Shown here: positions 35,470 to 48,877 of the stretch, piece after piece | Layout of the letters: every line of letters begins with the position of its first letter | How positions within the stretch are numbered: position 1 is the stretch's first letter | Source: Harmonia axyridis | Taxonomy: Eukaryota; Arthropoda; Insecta; Coleoptera; Coccinellidae | Assembly: GCF_914767665.1 (NCBI RefSeq) | Contig: NC_059502.1 | Span: forward strand, 15,934,001-15,998,000 | DNA: 64,000 nucleotides | Reading direction: 5' to 3' | Position numbers and translations under genes: made by a program | The notes under the pieces: model-generated | What the model was told of the DNA's origin: nothing | Databases searched by the model: none | The model's input: only the letters and a program-made list of their open reading frames with translations

Positions 35470-38400
35470 ACGCTATTAATCTGAGCGAAAGGTGAAAGTT
35501 TTTCGCATGAGATTGGTCGTTTTCGGCGGAATGCAGTTGATTTATTTCCCGAAGCTGGGCCGTCTCAGTAGATAGCTCATCGTGGCAGGGACATAATTTC
35601 GATTGAAATAACCTCCGTGGTAATTTCTCGGAAAATATGGAATGGTCCTCGAGTTTCCTCCGGCCAGCTCAGCTTCTAGTTTGACAAATTGAACAATTTA
35701 AGAGCCTTTCCTCGACCTCCATCCAAATTTAACGAAAACATACATCATTTTTTTTCATTGATACATTGATTTATCTGCGTTGAGTGAAATTAACTTACTC
35801 AACTTAAACAATTAAGTTGCACCCAATGACAACTAATTTAGAGCAATGATGTTATCCATCCATTAGCAAACAAACGACTTTCATGCCATTCTTTTCATTT
35901 CCAGTTCACTAAATTACTCTGACAGTGTGATCTTAGCTGCCAGTTGAGTGCTGAGAATTAGTTCGGTATTTCTAGCAGTGAACATCTAGTAGTAAAGTAA
36001 AATCAGTAAAATCCAGAAAACTATATTTCAAAAAAAAATAGGCTGAAGATAGTTTTGAAATCTGAACCAGCGATTTATTTTGATAGGTGAAATATGTCTG
36101 ATGATATGATATCAAATTTTTATTTCAGTATTGCGAAAATTCCCTATTCAATTTAGTGGAACTAGACTTCTGTATTTCGTTTTATTTTATCATGATTCAT
36201 TCATTATGATTTGATTTTTTTTTTGATAATTTTTTTCATTTTCTTTGATTCTGGTCAAGCGATCAACACGTAATTTAGTAATTAACTTGGAATTATCATT
36301 CGATATGAGATCACGATCGAATCTGCAGTTTCGAAAAGTAAAAATTTTCCGCATGAGATTGTTTTTTTTCGGTAGATTGCGGTTGATTAATTTCTTGGAG
36401 CTGGGCCTTCTCAGTAGATAGCTCATTGTGGCAGGGACATAATTTCGATTGAAATAACCTCCGTGGTAATTCCTCGGAAAATATGGAATGATCCTCGAGT
36501 TTTCTCCGGTCAGCTCAGCTTCTAGTTTGACAAATTGAACAATTTAAGAGCGTTTCCTTGAGCTCCATCCAAATTTAACGAAAACTTGCATCATTTTTTT
36601 TATTGATGCATTGATTTATCTGCGAAGAGTGAAATTTGCTATCATTTTAACTAAGACTGTTGATATCGCAAGTCGTCTAAAGCCTTCTCAACTTAAACAA
36701 TTAAGTTGCACCCAATGACAACTAATTTAGAGCAATGATGTATCCAGCCATTAACATGCCGAAGACTGGACACCTTATTCTCCTCAGTTCCAGTTCACTA
36801 AATTTGACTGACAGTGGGATCTTAGCTGCCAGCTGTGCGCTGCGAATTAGTTCTGTATTTCTGGCAGCAAACAGCTAGCAGTTGGGATCAAGCTATCAGA
36901 GAACTCTAATAAATTGAAAATTGAAGAAGTTAGTTTAAGATAATCTCAAAATCTTAACCAGCGATAAATTTGTTGAGAAGTGAAATATGTTTAATGGTTT
37001 TGAAAGTATATTATACCGAATATTCATTTCAGTATTTCAAAAAATATCTACGAATCCAATTTAGTGGAACAAGAATTGAGTATTTTATTTTATTAAATTT
37101 ATGTCGTGATTTATTCATCATTCAAAGTTTTTTTGATATTCTTCTTGAATTTTCTTTGATTCTGGTTACGCGATCAACACTGAGCTTGGAAATGCTATTC
37201 GACTTTTGAATGAACATTTCCATCACCATTGAACCTGCAGTTTCGAAAGATGAAATTTTTTCGTATGAGATTGGTTGTTTTCGGCGGAATGCGGTTGATT
37301 TATTTCTAAGATCTGGGCCTTCTCAGTAGATAGCTCATCGTGGCAGGGACATAATTTCGATTGAAATAACCTTCGTGGTAATTTCTCGGAAAATATGGAA
37401 TGGTCCTCGAGTTTCCTCCGGCCAGCTCAGCTTCTAGTTTGACAAATTGAACAATTTAATAGCCTTTCCTCGACCTCCGTCCAAATTTAACGAAAACTTA
37501 CATCATTGTTTTTTCATTGATACATTGATTTATCTGCGAAGAGTGAAGTTTGCTATCATTTAACTAAGACTGTTAATATCGCAAGTCGTCTAAAGCCTTC
37601 TCAACTTAAAAAATTTAGTTGCACCCAATGACAACTAATTTAGAGCAATGATGTATCCAGCCATTAGCATACCAACGACTTTTATGCCATTCTTTTCACT
37701 TCCAGTTCACTAAATTACTCTAACAGTGTGATCTTAGCTGCCAGTTGTGTGCTGCGAATTAGTTCGGTATTTCTAGCAGTGAACATCTAGTAGCCAAATA
37801 AATCAGTAAAATCCAGCAAACTATATTTAAAAAAAAATAGGCTGAAGATAGTTTTGAAATCTGAACCAGCGATTCATTTTGATAGATGAAATATGTCCGA
37901 TGATATGATATCAAATTTTTATTTCAGTATTGCGAAAATTCCCTATTCAATTTAGTGGAACTAGACTTCTGTATTTCGTTTTATTTTATTATTTCATTAT
38001 CATTTGATTTTTTTTTTGATAATTTTTTTTCATTTTCTTTGATTCTGGTCAAGCGATCAACACGTAATTTAGTACTGAACTTGGAATTATCATTCGATAT
38101 TTGAATACAAGCTTTCTTAACGATCGAATCTGCAGTTTCGAAAAGTAAAAATTTTCCGCATGAGATTGTTTTTTTTCGGTAGATTGCGGTTGATTAATTT
38201 CTTGGAGCTGGGCCTTCTCAGTAGATAGCTCATTGTGGCAGGGACATAATTTCGATTGAAATAACCTCCGTGGTAATTCCTCGGAAAATATGGAATGATC
38301 CTCGAGTTTTCTCCGGTCAGCTCAGCTTCTAGTTTGACAAATTGAACAATTTAAGAGCGTTTCCTTGAGCTCCATCCAAATTTAACGAAAACTTGCATCA

Positions 38401-41050
38401 TTTTTTTTATTGATGCATTGATTTATCTGCGAAGAGTGAAATTTGCTATCATTTTAACTAAGACTGTTGATATCGCAAGTCGTCTAAAGCCTTCTCAACT
38501 TAAACAATTAAGTTGCACCCAATGACAACTAATTCAGAGCAATGATGTATCCAGCCATTAACATGCCGAAGACTGGACACCTCATTCTACTCAGTTCCAG
38601 TTCACTAAATTTCACTGACAGTGTGATCTTAGCTGCCATCTGTGAGCTGCGAATAAGCTCTGTATTTCTGGCAGCAAACAGCTAGCAGTTGGGATCAAGC
38701 TGTCAGAGAACTCTAATGAATTGAAATTTGAAGAAATTAGTTTGAGATAATCTCAAAATCTTAACCAGCGATAAATTTGTTGAAAAGTGAAATATGTTTA
38801 ATGGTTTTGAAAGTATATTATATCAAATATTTATTTCAGTATTTCAAAACATATCTACCAATCCAATTTAGTGGGACAAGAATTGAGTATTTCATCTTAT
38901 TAAATTTATGTCGTGATTTATTCATCATTTAAACATTTTTTGATATGCTTCTTGAATTTTCTTTGATTCTGGTTACGCGATCAACACGAAATTTTTTACT
39001 GTGTTTGGAATTGCTATTCGACATTTAAATGCACATTTCCATCACCATTGAACCTGCAGTTTCGAAAGATGACATTTTTTCATATGAGATTGGTCGTTTT
39101 CGCCGGAATGCGGTTGATTTATTTCTAAGTTCTGGGCCGTCTCAGTAGATAGCTCATCGTGGCAGGGACATAATTTCGATTGAAATAACCTCCGTGGTAA
39201 TTTCTCGGAAAATATGGAATGGTCCTCGAGTTTCCTCCGGCCAGCTCAGCTTCTAGTTTGACAAATTGAACAATTTAATAGCGTCTCCTTGACCTCCGTC
39301 CAAATTTAACGAAAACTTACATCATTTTTTTTCATTGATATATTGATTTATCTGCGAAGAGTGAAATATGCTATTATTCAACTAAGACTGTTAATATCGC
39401 AAGTCGTCTAAAGCCTACTCAACTTAAACAATTAAGTTGCACCAAATGACAACTAATTTAGAGCAATGATGTATCCAGCCATTAGCATACCAACGACTTT
39501 TATGCCATTCTTTTCACTTCCAGTTCACTAAATTACTCTGACAGTGTGATCTTAGCTGCCAGTTGTGTGCTGCGAATTAGTTCGGTATTTCTAGCAGTGA
39601 ACATCTAGTAGCCAAATAAATCAGTAAAATCCAGCAAACTATATTTAAAAAAAAATAGGCTGAAGATAGTTTTGAAATCTGAACCAGCGATTCATTTTGA
39701 TAGATGAAATATGTCCGATGATATGATATCAAATTTTTATTTCAGTATTGCGAAAATTCCCTATTCAATTTAGTGGAACTAGACTTCTGTATTTCGTTTT
39801 ATTTTATTATTTCATTATCATTTGATTTTTTTTTGATAATTTTTTTTCATTTTCTTTGATTCTGGTCAAGCGATCAACACGTAATTTAGTACTGAACTTG
39901 GAATTATCATTCGATATTTGAATACAAGCTTTCTTAACGATCGAATCTGCAGTTTCGAAAAGTAAAAATTTTCCGCATGAGATTGTTTTTTTTCGGTAGA
40001 TTGCGGTTGATTAATTTCTTGGAGCTGGGCCTTCTCAGTAGATAGCTCATTGTGGCAGGGACATAATTTCGATTGAAATAACCTCCGTGGTAATTCCTCG
40101 GAAAATATGGAATGATCCTCGAGTTTTCTCCGGTCAGCTCAGCTTCTAGTTTGACAAATTGAACAATTTAAGAGCGTTTCCTTGAGCTCCATCCAAATTT
40201 AACGAAAACTTGCATCATTTTTTTTATTGATGCATTGATTTATCTGCGAAGAGTGAAATTTGCTATCATTTTAACTAAGACTGTTGATATCGCAAGTCGT
40301 CTAAAGCCTTCTCAACTTAAACAATTAAGTTGCACCCAATGACAACTAATTTAGAGCAATGATGTATCCAGCCATTAGCATAAAAACGACTTTCATGCCA
40401 TTCTTTTCACTTCCAGTTCACTAAATTACTCTGACAGTGTGATCTTAGCTGCCAGTTGAGTGCTGCGAATTGGTTCGGTATTTCTAGCAGTGAACATCTA
40501 GCAGTAAAGATCATGCTGTCAGTAAAACCTAGAAAACTATATTCTAAAATTATTAGCTCATAATAGTTTTGAAATCTGCACCAGCGATAGGTGAAATATG
40601 TCCTATGATTTCGCCGACATATGATATCAAATTTTTATTTCAGTATCATTATTGTCGCTTCGAATTCCTTAAATTTAACTGACAGTGTGATCTTAGCTGA
40701 CAACTATGCGTTGAGAAATTGTTCTGTATTTCTCGCAACGAATATCTAGTAGTTAAGATCATGCAGTCATTGATACTGGAGTTGAAAATAATAAGCTTAA
40801 ATGAGTCTTGAAATCTAAACCAGCGTTCACCTTGTTAATAGGCGAAATATGTCCGATGGTTTTGCCGACATATGATGTTAAATTTTTATATTATTATTAC
40901 AAAAAAAATTATCCAATATTAGTGGAAAAAGATTTGTTTTATTCTATTTTTATTATCTATCATTATCATTCAATTTTTTTTTCGATATTCAGCTTGAATT
41001 TTTATGATTCTAGTCACTTGATCAACACGAAATTTAGCCGTACCTAGGTA
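35470..41050. repeat. Higher-order tandem array, six monomers plus partial copy
   Basis: The phrase CTCAGTAGATAGCTCAT recurs at 35564, 36410, 37322, 38217, 39141 and 40034, giving monomers of about 0.85-0.92 kb. Monomers alternate in type. Type A (35564, 37322, 39141) has TTCGGCGGAATGC (or a close variant) and GGTCCTCGAGTTTCCTCCGG. Type B (36410, 38217, 40034) has TTCGGTAGATTGCGG, TTCTTGGAGCTGGG and GATCCTCGAGTTTTCTCCGG. The true period is thus a dimer of about 1.8 kb. The second and third dimers are almost identical over long stretches, and the first is more diverged. A further partial copy (GTGTGATCTTAGCTG at about 40683) ends the array near 41050. No coding frame. It lies wholly in intron 1 of the LRR gene. 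Confidence 0.9.
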
Positions 41051-41656
41051 ATTTCTTATACCTCCGACTGTCAAATAACATCTTTGCTCAGATGATAAAA
41101 TCACGCATATCCTATGTGATAGATAAAATATATTACTCAAGTCCTCGACAATTACGCTGGTATATTCCGTATTTCAGACAGATTTCAATTTTACAAGTAT
41201 ACTTTTCAATTTGAAGGATGGCTTCCCTTAAGTCTACGGTTTGCTGGCCTGCTAAAGCATATTACCGAATATGAAATTTATCACGCTATTTCCGAGTTCA
41301 TCGAACCGCCTCCAACTCGTAGAGACATTAATTTCGTTCAGCCTTTTCTGGTCATATACAGGGTGGATCCGTTGAAAACGAAAAGATAAAATGCCGCAGA
41401 TATATAACGTCTAATGGTGGGATTTGGGAGAATTCAAATTCATTCCACAATTTTCACAATCAGATTGTTTTTGATATACAGACTGTTATAAGTTGGTATT
41501 GTTGCTATTTTGAAAAGTACATACTCGGTCTAAACTTGGTTCATGAGGTTTTAGATATGTCACAAACGATCAGCACATTACTACTGGAGTGTTCTCTTCT
41601 TTAAAAAAAAATATTTTCTGTGAGTTTATAGGCATTGCCTAAACTTTAATCTTTGT

Positions 41657-41688
<32 letters not shown>

Positions 41689-42285
41689 TTTGATAATCAG
41701 CAGGAACTTAGTTACGCACCTAATATATATTTACCTCTTCATCTTAATATCTTCAGTTTCGGATCATCATATTGTTAATGAATTTGCTTACGAAAAAACT
41801 TAGTTCAACCCTTCTCTTGAACTTTGAATAGTAGATGTGCCTCAGCCAAAATTGAATTAATGTAATGATATTCCTCTCTGAAAGGTTAATGTCAATTTTA
41901 TTATTATACTAGACCCGTGACGAATTAAAATATCAAATAAAGGTATCAGGAGAATGAACTGAAAACAATTTCACGAAAATGCGACTTTATGGCTCTATTT
42001 CATGCAATACAGATCCATCTTATCAAATATAGATGCTAGATGCAAGCTGAAGATGTTGGGAACAAAGAATCGTAAGGTAATATGAAAAATGGTAATTTCC
42101 CTTCTCGAAGTGGCTAAACTGTCGTGAAGATGTTTGGCGGAATTGCAATATTTGTGTTATTTCCTCGAAACTAGTTTCTGCTATATACACAAAAATGTGA
42201 ATCTTCATCGAAGTAGTTTGATAATAGGAGAGAATGTACGAAAAGAGCCTGTGGACTATAAACTCTTCACTCAATCACTCAATAA
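41051..42285. other. Intron sequence with one microsatellite
   Basis: There is a TACAGGGTGG end at about 41357 without a clear partner. A (TAA)n microsatellite of about nine units lies at 41659-41688. Frames near 42023-42364 overlap antisense and are unsupported. Confidence 0.45.
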
Positions 42286-42289
42286 GTCC

Positions 42290-43080
42290 CGGGCCCAACA
42301 AGTAAAAACTCTTTTTTTTCTCAAAAGGTCGATTTCATTCGTCAACATAGACCTTCAAGAGTGATACATGTAACTACTCCATTGCTCTTCTAACTTTTCA
42401 ATACCTTCTCTGTAGAAGATTCGTTTTTGCTTTCGAAATAGGCTCCAATCTTGGCCCTCACTTCTCCTTAAACATTCTTTTGAGGTCTGCAAAAAGAGTC
42501 TTGGTGAAAAGAATTTTTTTCGTTTGTATTCAAGCAAGATTTTTTCATAATTTCTGCACTTAATTGATCCAATATGCATATGCACTCAATTGATATGAAT
42601 ATGTTATATTCACTGTTGATGGTTTTATCCTTGTCACGATAGTAAATAAGCAATATACCATGCACATCCCAAAATATGGATGCCGTATCATTACCAACTG
42701 ATGTTTGAAATTATGGTCGCTTTGGACGGTAATCGTATTCTCCATCTGTTTTTCTCTCAGCTGACGCTCTATGAGAATAAGGCGTACTTATGAATCCACT
42801 GTCATATATTGACACAAGAAATCATGTTTATCCCGCTTTAACAGCTCCAAATAGAGATCGGAATTGACGATGTGTTTTTGCTTTTGATCAAGGGTAAGCA
42901 AGCGAGCAAAGCTTTGTCATCAACAAACGTTCACGCGAATAAACTCCCTTTTGATCTCTTGAAGTCTACCGCTATCTCACGCAACTGCAATCTACGGTTG
43001 ATCGAAACCATGTCGTGTACTTTTTTATGTTTACTGAAACATATTCACAAGTTCTTGCATGCACCAAATATGCCGAATAT
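42290..43080 (-). pseudogene. Mellifera-like mariner relic (minus strand)
   Basis: Minus-strand pieces in different frames: LTLDQKQKHIVNSDLYLELL then RDKHDFLCQYMTVDS (region before the first catalytic Asp); HPYFGMCMVYCLF and its shifted match WDVHGILLIYYRDKDKTINS (IFWD..GI...DY.....TINS block); LLDQLSAEI; and near the end KECLRRSEG and FYREGIEKLEEQW (C-terminal ...GI.KLE.RW). The outer end CCCAACAAGTAAAAACTC at 42292 matches the 3' end of the mariner at 12.26 kb. Heavily shifted. Confidence 0.7.
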
Positions 43081-43157
43081 TAATGGAAATTAACACATCA
43101 AAAACGTTTCATTCCTTCAACATTGATGCCTAAAAATTTGTCAACTCCATTTAACTA

Positions 43158-43500
43158 TCATGAATCAAATGAACTGAAATTTGCATTTCTCATCCAAAAT
43201 CGAAGGCATCTGTTTTGTCGATATTCATAATTAGTGTATTTGCTATTCACCTCAATTTGGCTTATCAGAAACATACAGGTGGATTTCAATTCATCCGAGA
43301 TTGCAGCAGAGATAACAATTGGTGTATAGTCAACAAATATGACTGAGTCAATCGAGAAAAGTAGTGGTCCCAGTATAGATCCTTGGGGAACTCCTTGCTC
43401 GCTTATGCGCCTGTCGGACAGATGGCCAGCTACCCTCACACACCTAGTGCGCGTATTTATGAAGCTGCATGATATACGCTGTTGAAGACACTCGCCTTTT
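43158..43500 (-). pseudogene. LINE reverse transcriptase fragment (minus)
   Basis: The minus frame holds RRISEQGVPQGSILGPLLFS, the highly conserved block of non-LTR (and related) reverse transcriptases just before the YADD motif. A decayed stretch follows, FVDYTPIVISAAI, where F/YADDT...I is expected (ADD lost). The rest is too diverged to place. It lies beside the mariner relic and is probably a nested insertion. Confidence 0.75.
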
Positions 43501-46500
43501 ATCCCTCATGGCATAAATCCAGGAGAATAGCTCCAGACATAATTAAAACATGAATTTCATGCATAATTATGTTTCCCGTACAAGCAGTTAACAAGATCAT
43601 ATTCTGCGAATGTCCTCTCGATCTGCCAGAATCGTCAAATCAAATTGCATGCACTCTCCTAGTCGTGCGAATAGATTTTACGATTGGATTCAATAGATCT
43701 GACGTGTGGTATACGGAAAGCGCTATCTACCTGCATCTGACATTAATAATTCACCTAACGTCGTCGAAACACGTCAGCTCACCTTCGTGCACTAAAGCGG
43801 TTATTATAAAGCAAACATGGGCGCAAGTTGATTCACTCGCGAAACAGCGATAGGTAATGGTAGATTACAGACTGGGATAAAGGTCATAATTTTATGACGA
43901 GAACCGCCGTTTTCGAAGGTTCAATACGTTGAAAGATGAATCTCCCTAAGAATCTGCGCCATTACCCTGGAGCTCGTTAAGTTCGAATTTGCTATTCATT
44001 GTGATGACACTTTAAATTCCATCTTTGGAAAATGATTGTCATATTTTTCGACGAAATTGATTTTGTCGAGATGAATCCCGTCGGATAATTTGAAAAATAT
44101 GGTATACGGGAACCATTTTCGACGAGGCTGATATTCCTATGGTTATTGATGAACGAATTAAAAACACAAAAAATGATGAGTGTCAAGAGCTTTTCAGCGT
44201 TAGTTCATTTAGGCGTCATTTGCGCCTATAAAAATCACATAACTGAATATGTTGCAAAATGGTGCAATTCGCGCATGGCGGCATGAATGATCCAGCGATC
44301 GAAAACTCCGGACTTCACTTCAGAGATTTCCTCTTTTTTTTGATATGCAGCTTGAATTTTCTAATGTTCTTATTCAGCTATAAACACGAAATTGTGCACT
44401 GATTTTGCAATTCTTATTCTCCATATAAAAGTTCAGCTCAATAGGATCTGTTGCCACTGAAATATCAGGTTTTGGGTTAAATTTTCGGCTTGAATTTTCT
44501 ATGGTTCTGATGACGCTCTCAACTCGAAATTCTGCATGAAAATTTGTTTAGTGACTCTTTGCTTTCCCGAGATATGGCGGTAGAACCACTTGGGATATAA
44601 ACCAAACCATTTTAAGGGAGTCACCATGCACCGGTATAGAGATTGAGGATCTATAAGGCAGGGAACCCTGAGTGCATTATTGAATATTCTGTGATGAAAC
44701 ACAGAAATCCTCTGAGAGAGGGTTAACCTTCAAAATTGGCTGAGAACACCTAGCCAAACTTCAAATGGTTTTTCTATCTGAACCGAATTGGGTCTGTTTT
44801 TACATAAATATTGGTTATATTTCTTCGATTCATTTTTCTGATCAGCTTTAAATTTTTCGCGAATGTTGAAATTGTAAGTTCATTTGAAAACTCGAAATCT
44901 GAAGTCTCTTGGTTTTGTGTTCACAAAACTATTGTTTTTTCAAATTTCTTTGTTTCTGGTTATGCCGTTGACAAGAAATTTTGCGCGGAACTTGTAATTG
45001 TCATTTCAGTAACAATACATGCAGAATCTCTATGGAATCTGTATTTTGGAAACTAAAAGAAAAAAATTTCTATTGGCCATATCTATGGTACCACTATTCC
45101 AATTATGCCTATTGATGGATGTATCCGCGGCATTCAAGATATGAACATACTCTGAAAATTTCAAGCTCTTTTTGTTCAGGAGTTATCGTACTCACGACTG
45201 GCATTATCGTTTGGGACCATTTCCGAATTGGAATTCCAAAATTGTAAGACATTGTGTGAAAATGATACAGCGATATGTTCGGTTAACGAAAGCTAAAAAA
45301 AAAAGATATTTGAGTTTTTTTAAACGTAAACGAAAAAGAGACAATAATAAATACCGTCTTGAATGGTTCCATTTTTGCCCTTCCGATATATGGCAACAAT
45401 GGTACCTATTGCCATATATCGGAAGGGTATCTAAGTATATCTGGAAGAAAGTCATATAGTTCTCAAAAACTTCATATTTTTCATTGAAATTTCGAAAATA
45501 AATAAATAATCAATAATATGCAAAAAAAAAAGAAAAAACATTAGAGAAGCTCTGACATGCAGTTCTTGTGCTTGTTCATTCATTGGCCAATTGTGCTTTC
45601 GGAGACCAGATTTCCTTATGTGATTTCCAAGGGTTTAAATGGCGCATGAACAAACAAGAGATTAAAAGCTGCTGACTTCACGTCAGTGCTTTCCTATTTC
45701 ATTTTAATATTCATTTAGTTATTCACACATTCATCGTCAGAAAATTGACCAAAATCCAATAAATAATGTTTTTATACTGTTCAGCTCATTAATCAAACCT
45801 TCTAAAAAAACACATATTTAGTTTTATGCTTTTCAAATTTTTTAATTATTATACACAGGAAACTTCATAAATTTAAAAAATCAGAATCAATGCATGTTTA
45901 TTCATTTGTTGTTTTATATATTATAGAAACAGTAGATAATTTTGAAACTTCATTCATCGTAACTTTAATCTTATAAAATTTCCTGTTCACTCGTGATATA
46001 ACCTCGAATATGTTCATTTTTTAATTTCAATAATGTAAATGAACTTAGGGTATTGTATTATCAAACAGCAATCAACTCATTTCAGTAATCCTTCAATACG
46101 AAAGACACATAAAACGACAAGTCACGTACTATGTGCAGTTAATAATTGAATCACAAACGCGATAATGACAGACATGAATTGCTTGATAGATAGTTGACAG
46201 CATACACTCCGGAGTTAATTGAATAGAATACAATAACTGAGTTAAATTATGGGGTTGAATTACTTGATTGATGTAGGTTGGTATACGGTAGGGTAGGGAC
46301 AAGAAAAGGATTGAATTAGATTTTACGTTTCATCAGTTTGATTAAATCAGATTAAGAAGTGAACTAGCCCAAAAACCAACGAGTCTACCGACCAATTAAT
46401 AAGGGTTGATTGAACATTTGGTTAATCATTGATTTCACGTAAAAGTCGATTATCCGTATATTTTCCTGATTTAATATCACATGAACAGACCGATTGAGAA

Positions 46501-46545
46501 ATCCTCTATCTACTATAGTAAAACACATTTTTTTGGCAAAATTCG
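43501..46545. other. Intron sequence; diverged array-related repeats; one perfect hairpin
   Basis: Around 44340-44560 and 44940-45060 are diverged relatives of the 35-41 kb array (GCTTGAATTTTCTA..GTTCT.ATG...AACTCGAAATT). A perfect hairpin at about 45378-45427 reads CCCTTCCGATATATGGCAA, a 12-nt loop, then the complement. The plus frame at 43569-43853 (94 codons) lies in less AT-rich DNA but has no motif. The rest shows nothing. Confidence 0.45.
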
Positions 46546-46551
46546 ATTTTA

Positions 46552-47600
46552 TTATTCAACATAGTTGCCTTCGAGGGCGATACAGCGATTATAGCGATCT
46601 TCCAACTTTTCGATACTAATACTAATACGATTCGTCTTTCGCTTCAAAATAGGCCTCAGTTCCGGCGATTTCTTCTTCATCGGCGCTAAATTTCTTTCCA
46701 GCGAGCATTCTTTTGAGGTCTGAGAACAGGTAAAAGTCGCTGGGGGGCCAGATCTGGCAAATCTGGTGGATGCAGAAGCAATTCGAAGCCCAATTCATAC
46801 AATTTTGCCATTGTTTTCATTGATTTGTGACACGGCGCAATGTCTTGATGGAACATCACCTTTTTTTGCTTCAAATGAGGCCGTTTTTCAAAGAGTTCAT
46901 CCTTCAAATGATCTAATAACGCTATAAAATAATTGCTGTTGAAGGTCTGGTCCTTTTGGAGGTAATCAATGGATATTATACCTTGCGCATCCCAGAATAC
47001 TCATGCCATAACCTTGCCAGCTGACTGTTGTTATTTTCCTCGCTTTGGATTAGGTTCATGAAGTCCACTCAGCAGACTATCGATTGGACCCCGGAGTGAA
47101 ATAATGGAGCCATGTTTCATCCATTGTCACATATCGACGCAAAAATTCAGGTTTATTGCACTTAAACAGCTTCAAACACTGCTCAGAATCATTAACACGT
47201 TGTTGCTCTTGATCGATTGTGAGCTCGCGCGACATCCATTTTGTATACAGCTTTCTTATGTAGAAATATTCGTGAATGATATGGTGTACACGTTAAGATC
47301 ATATCTTCACTTTACGATCATTCAAAATTATTTTTTTTATTATTTATTGTGAACTTTTTTAATTTTTTCGTCGGTGACAGCCTCTTTTGGGCGTCCACTG
47401 CGTTCACCGTCTTCAGTGCTCATTTCACCACGTTTGAACTTAGCATACCAATCAATGATGGTTGATTTTCCTGCTGCAGACCCCGGAAACTCTACATCAA
47501 TCCAAGATTTTGTATTTTTTTCCTTCAACAAGCAATATTTTATCAGCACACCAAATTCTATCTTTTCCTCTTTTTTCAAATAACAAAAATAGCTTATACT
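46552..47600 (-). pseudogene. Himar-like mariner transposase, nearly full length, few breaks (minus)
   Basis: Read on the minus strand: KIEFGVLIKYCLLKEKNT, then GKSTIIDWYAKFKRGEMS and TEDGERSGRPKEAVTDEKI in one open frame (HTH 1, HTH 2, GRP linker), broken at VHNK by TAA. It continues in other frames: VTMDETWLHYFTPG (first Asp), VFWDAQGIISIDYLQ, then FEKRPHLKQKKVMFHQDIAP then CHKSMKTMAKLYELG (second Asp, D-I where D-N is usual), LPDLAPQRLL (third Asp lost: PSD has become PQR) and RCIALEGNYVE before TAA at 46554-46552. About six small lesions over an otherwise full-length gene of the irritans (Himar) type. Same family as 15463-16104. Confidence 0.88.
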
Positions 47601-47689
47601 GCAGTGACAACAGATCCGACTCGAGATACTACGTCTATGTACGGGGTGATTCAAAATATGAGGCGAAAAATTAAGGGGCGTATACAGAT

Positions 47690-48380
47690 TGATAGTCATG
47701 ATAAGACTTTTTTGCAAATGAGGCTTCGTTTCCGCGTTATTGGTCGAGTTTAGTCCTCACCAGGGTAATAAAGAGGAGAACAATTGTTTCAGAACTCTGA
47801 CAATGTCTTGCGTTTCGAACTATGAAGTCATACAACTTAGAAGCAGCACTCAGCATGTGAGGAACGAGTGACATGTGACCATCAAACAGAATACTCAGGT
47901 TCCTAACAACATTCAACTCAACATCTTAACATTTCCCAAAAAATCCTCAAACATAATTGATTCCATCTTTTGTATAGAAGGAATGATATTGATATCCTCA
48001 CATCATTTCATTAATTCCATTAATTGCTCTCTGCAATCTAAAAGAGTGCCGCATACAAATTACCCTGAGAAAGAGCTTAAGATTATCCGCAAACAGTAGC
48101 CTTATCACATCAACCGCACTGATTAAGACATAGATAAACAGCAAAAATAGAAGTGGGCCATGATTAGATCCCTGAGCTACACCAGACTCGAACGAACGAA
48201 ACCCCCCCACAAAAACAAACTGCTTGCGATGCAACAGATAGGACCTAAGAAGAAATGATAACTATAATGTAGTAAACCCATATCTGTTTTCCAATTTTTT
48301 CTGCAAAATTTGGTGATCCACTTTATCGAAGGCCTTCTGAAAATCCGTATAATATAATAATTCCAAATTCCATGCAAAAA
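47690..48380 (-). pseudogene. LINE reverse transcriptase fragment (minus)
   Basis: Assembled from two frames on the minus strand: YTDFQKAFDKVDHQIL (RT block with catalytic Asp, visible with shifts as IIRIFRRPSIKWITKF in one frame), RKQFVFVGGFRSF, SGVAQGSNHGPLLFLLF and VIRLLFADNLKLF, where the YADD/FADD motif has become FADN. The last catalytic Asp is therefore gone. The pattern is Jockey-like. Downstream the frame decays before about 47700. Confidence 0.75.
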
Positions 48381-48877
48381 CGCTATGAGTGTTTAATATC
48401 CTTCATATCGGTTTCCAATAATATTATTCTACTAAGATTATAATAATCCAAAGAAACCTCTTCCCAATCAAATATCAGGCATTCATACATCTTTGATGAC
48501 ACACAAATGAAGCAATAAATCATATACAGATATCTGAATACACAAGGGTCTTTCGAATCCGATAAAACATTGAACGGAAAAGCAATAAAACTCTCATAAT
48601 GATCGCGTGAACACATCATTCTTCCATTCATTCCGGAGAAATAATAAACCACGCACTGAAAAGGGTTCGAGAATAGAACAGAGCAGATAAAAAACGAAAA
48701 CAGAATATTCGGATAAGAGAAAAATATTTTTTGCAGAACTCATATACTCATATATATAATAATCTATTTTACTCTATCAGAAGAGGAGTGAGTCTTTTAC
48801 TTGTTGGGTGAAAATTCATTTTTTCTCCGATTGACAGCATATATTAATTTTGCAGATACATATCAATCAGCAAAGTA
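48381..48877. other. Intron sequence; possible mariner end
   Basis: At about 48791-48809 the sequence GAGTCTTTTACTTGTTGGG is the reverse complement of the mariner end at 42292, and may be the other end of that mariner, now pushed 6.5 kb away by nested insertions. The minus frame at 48383-48652 has no motif. Confidence 0.35.

Noticed and set aside
36190..37209. Open frames within the tandem array
   Set aside because: Not kept open in the other monomers, so not selected as coding.
35470..41050. CRISPR-like array
   Set aside because: Units are about 0.9 kb with no short repeats and unique spacers, and the setting is eukaryotic.
45172..45459. 95-codon plus frame rich in Lys/Arg
   Set aside because: It includes the perfect hairpin and an A-run; overlaps a minus frame; no motif.
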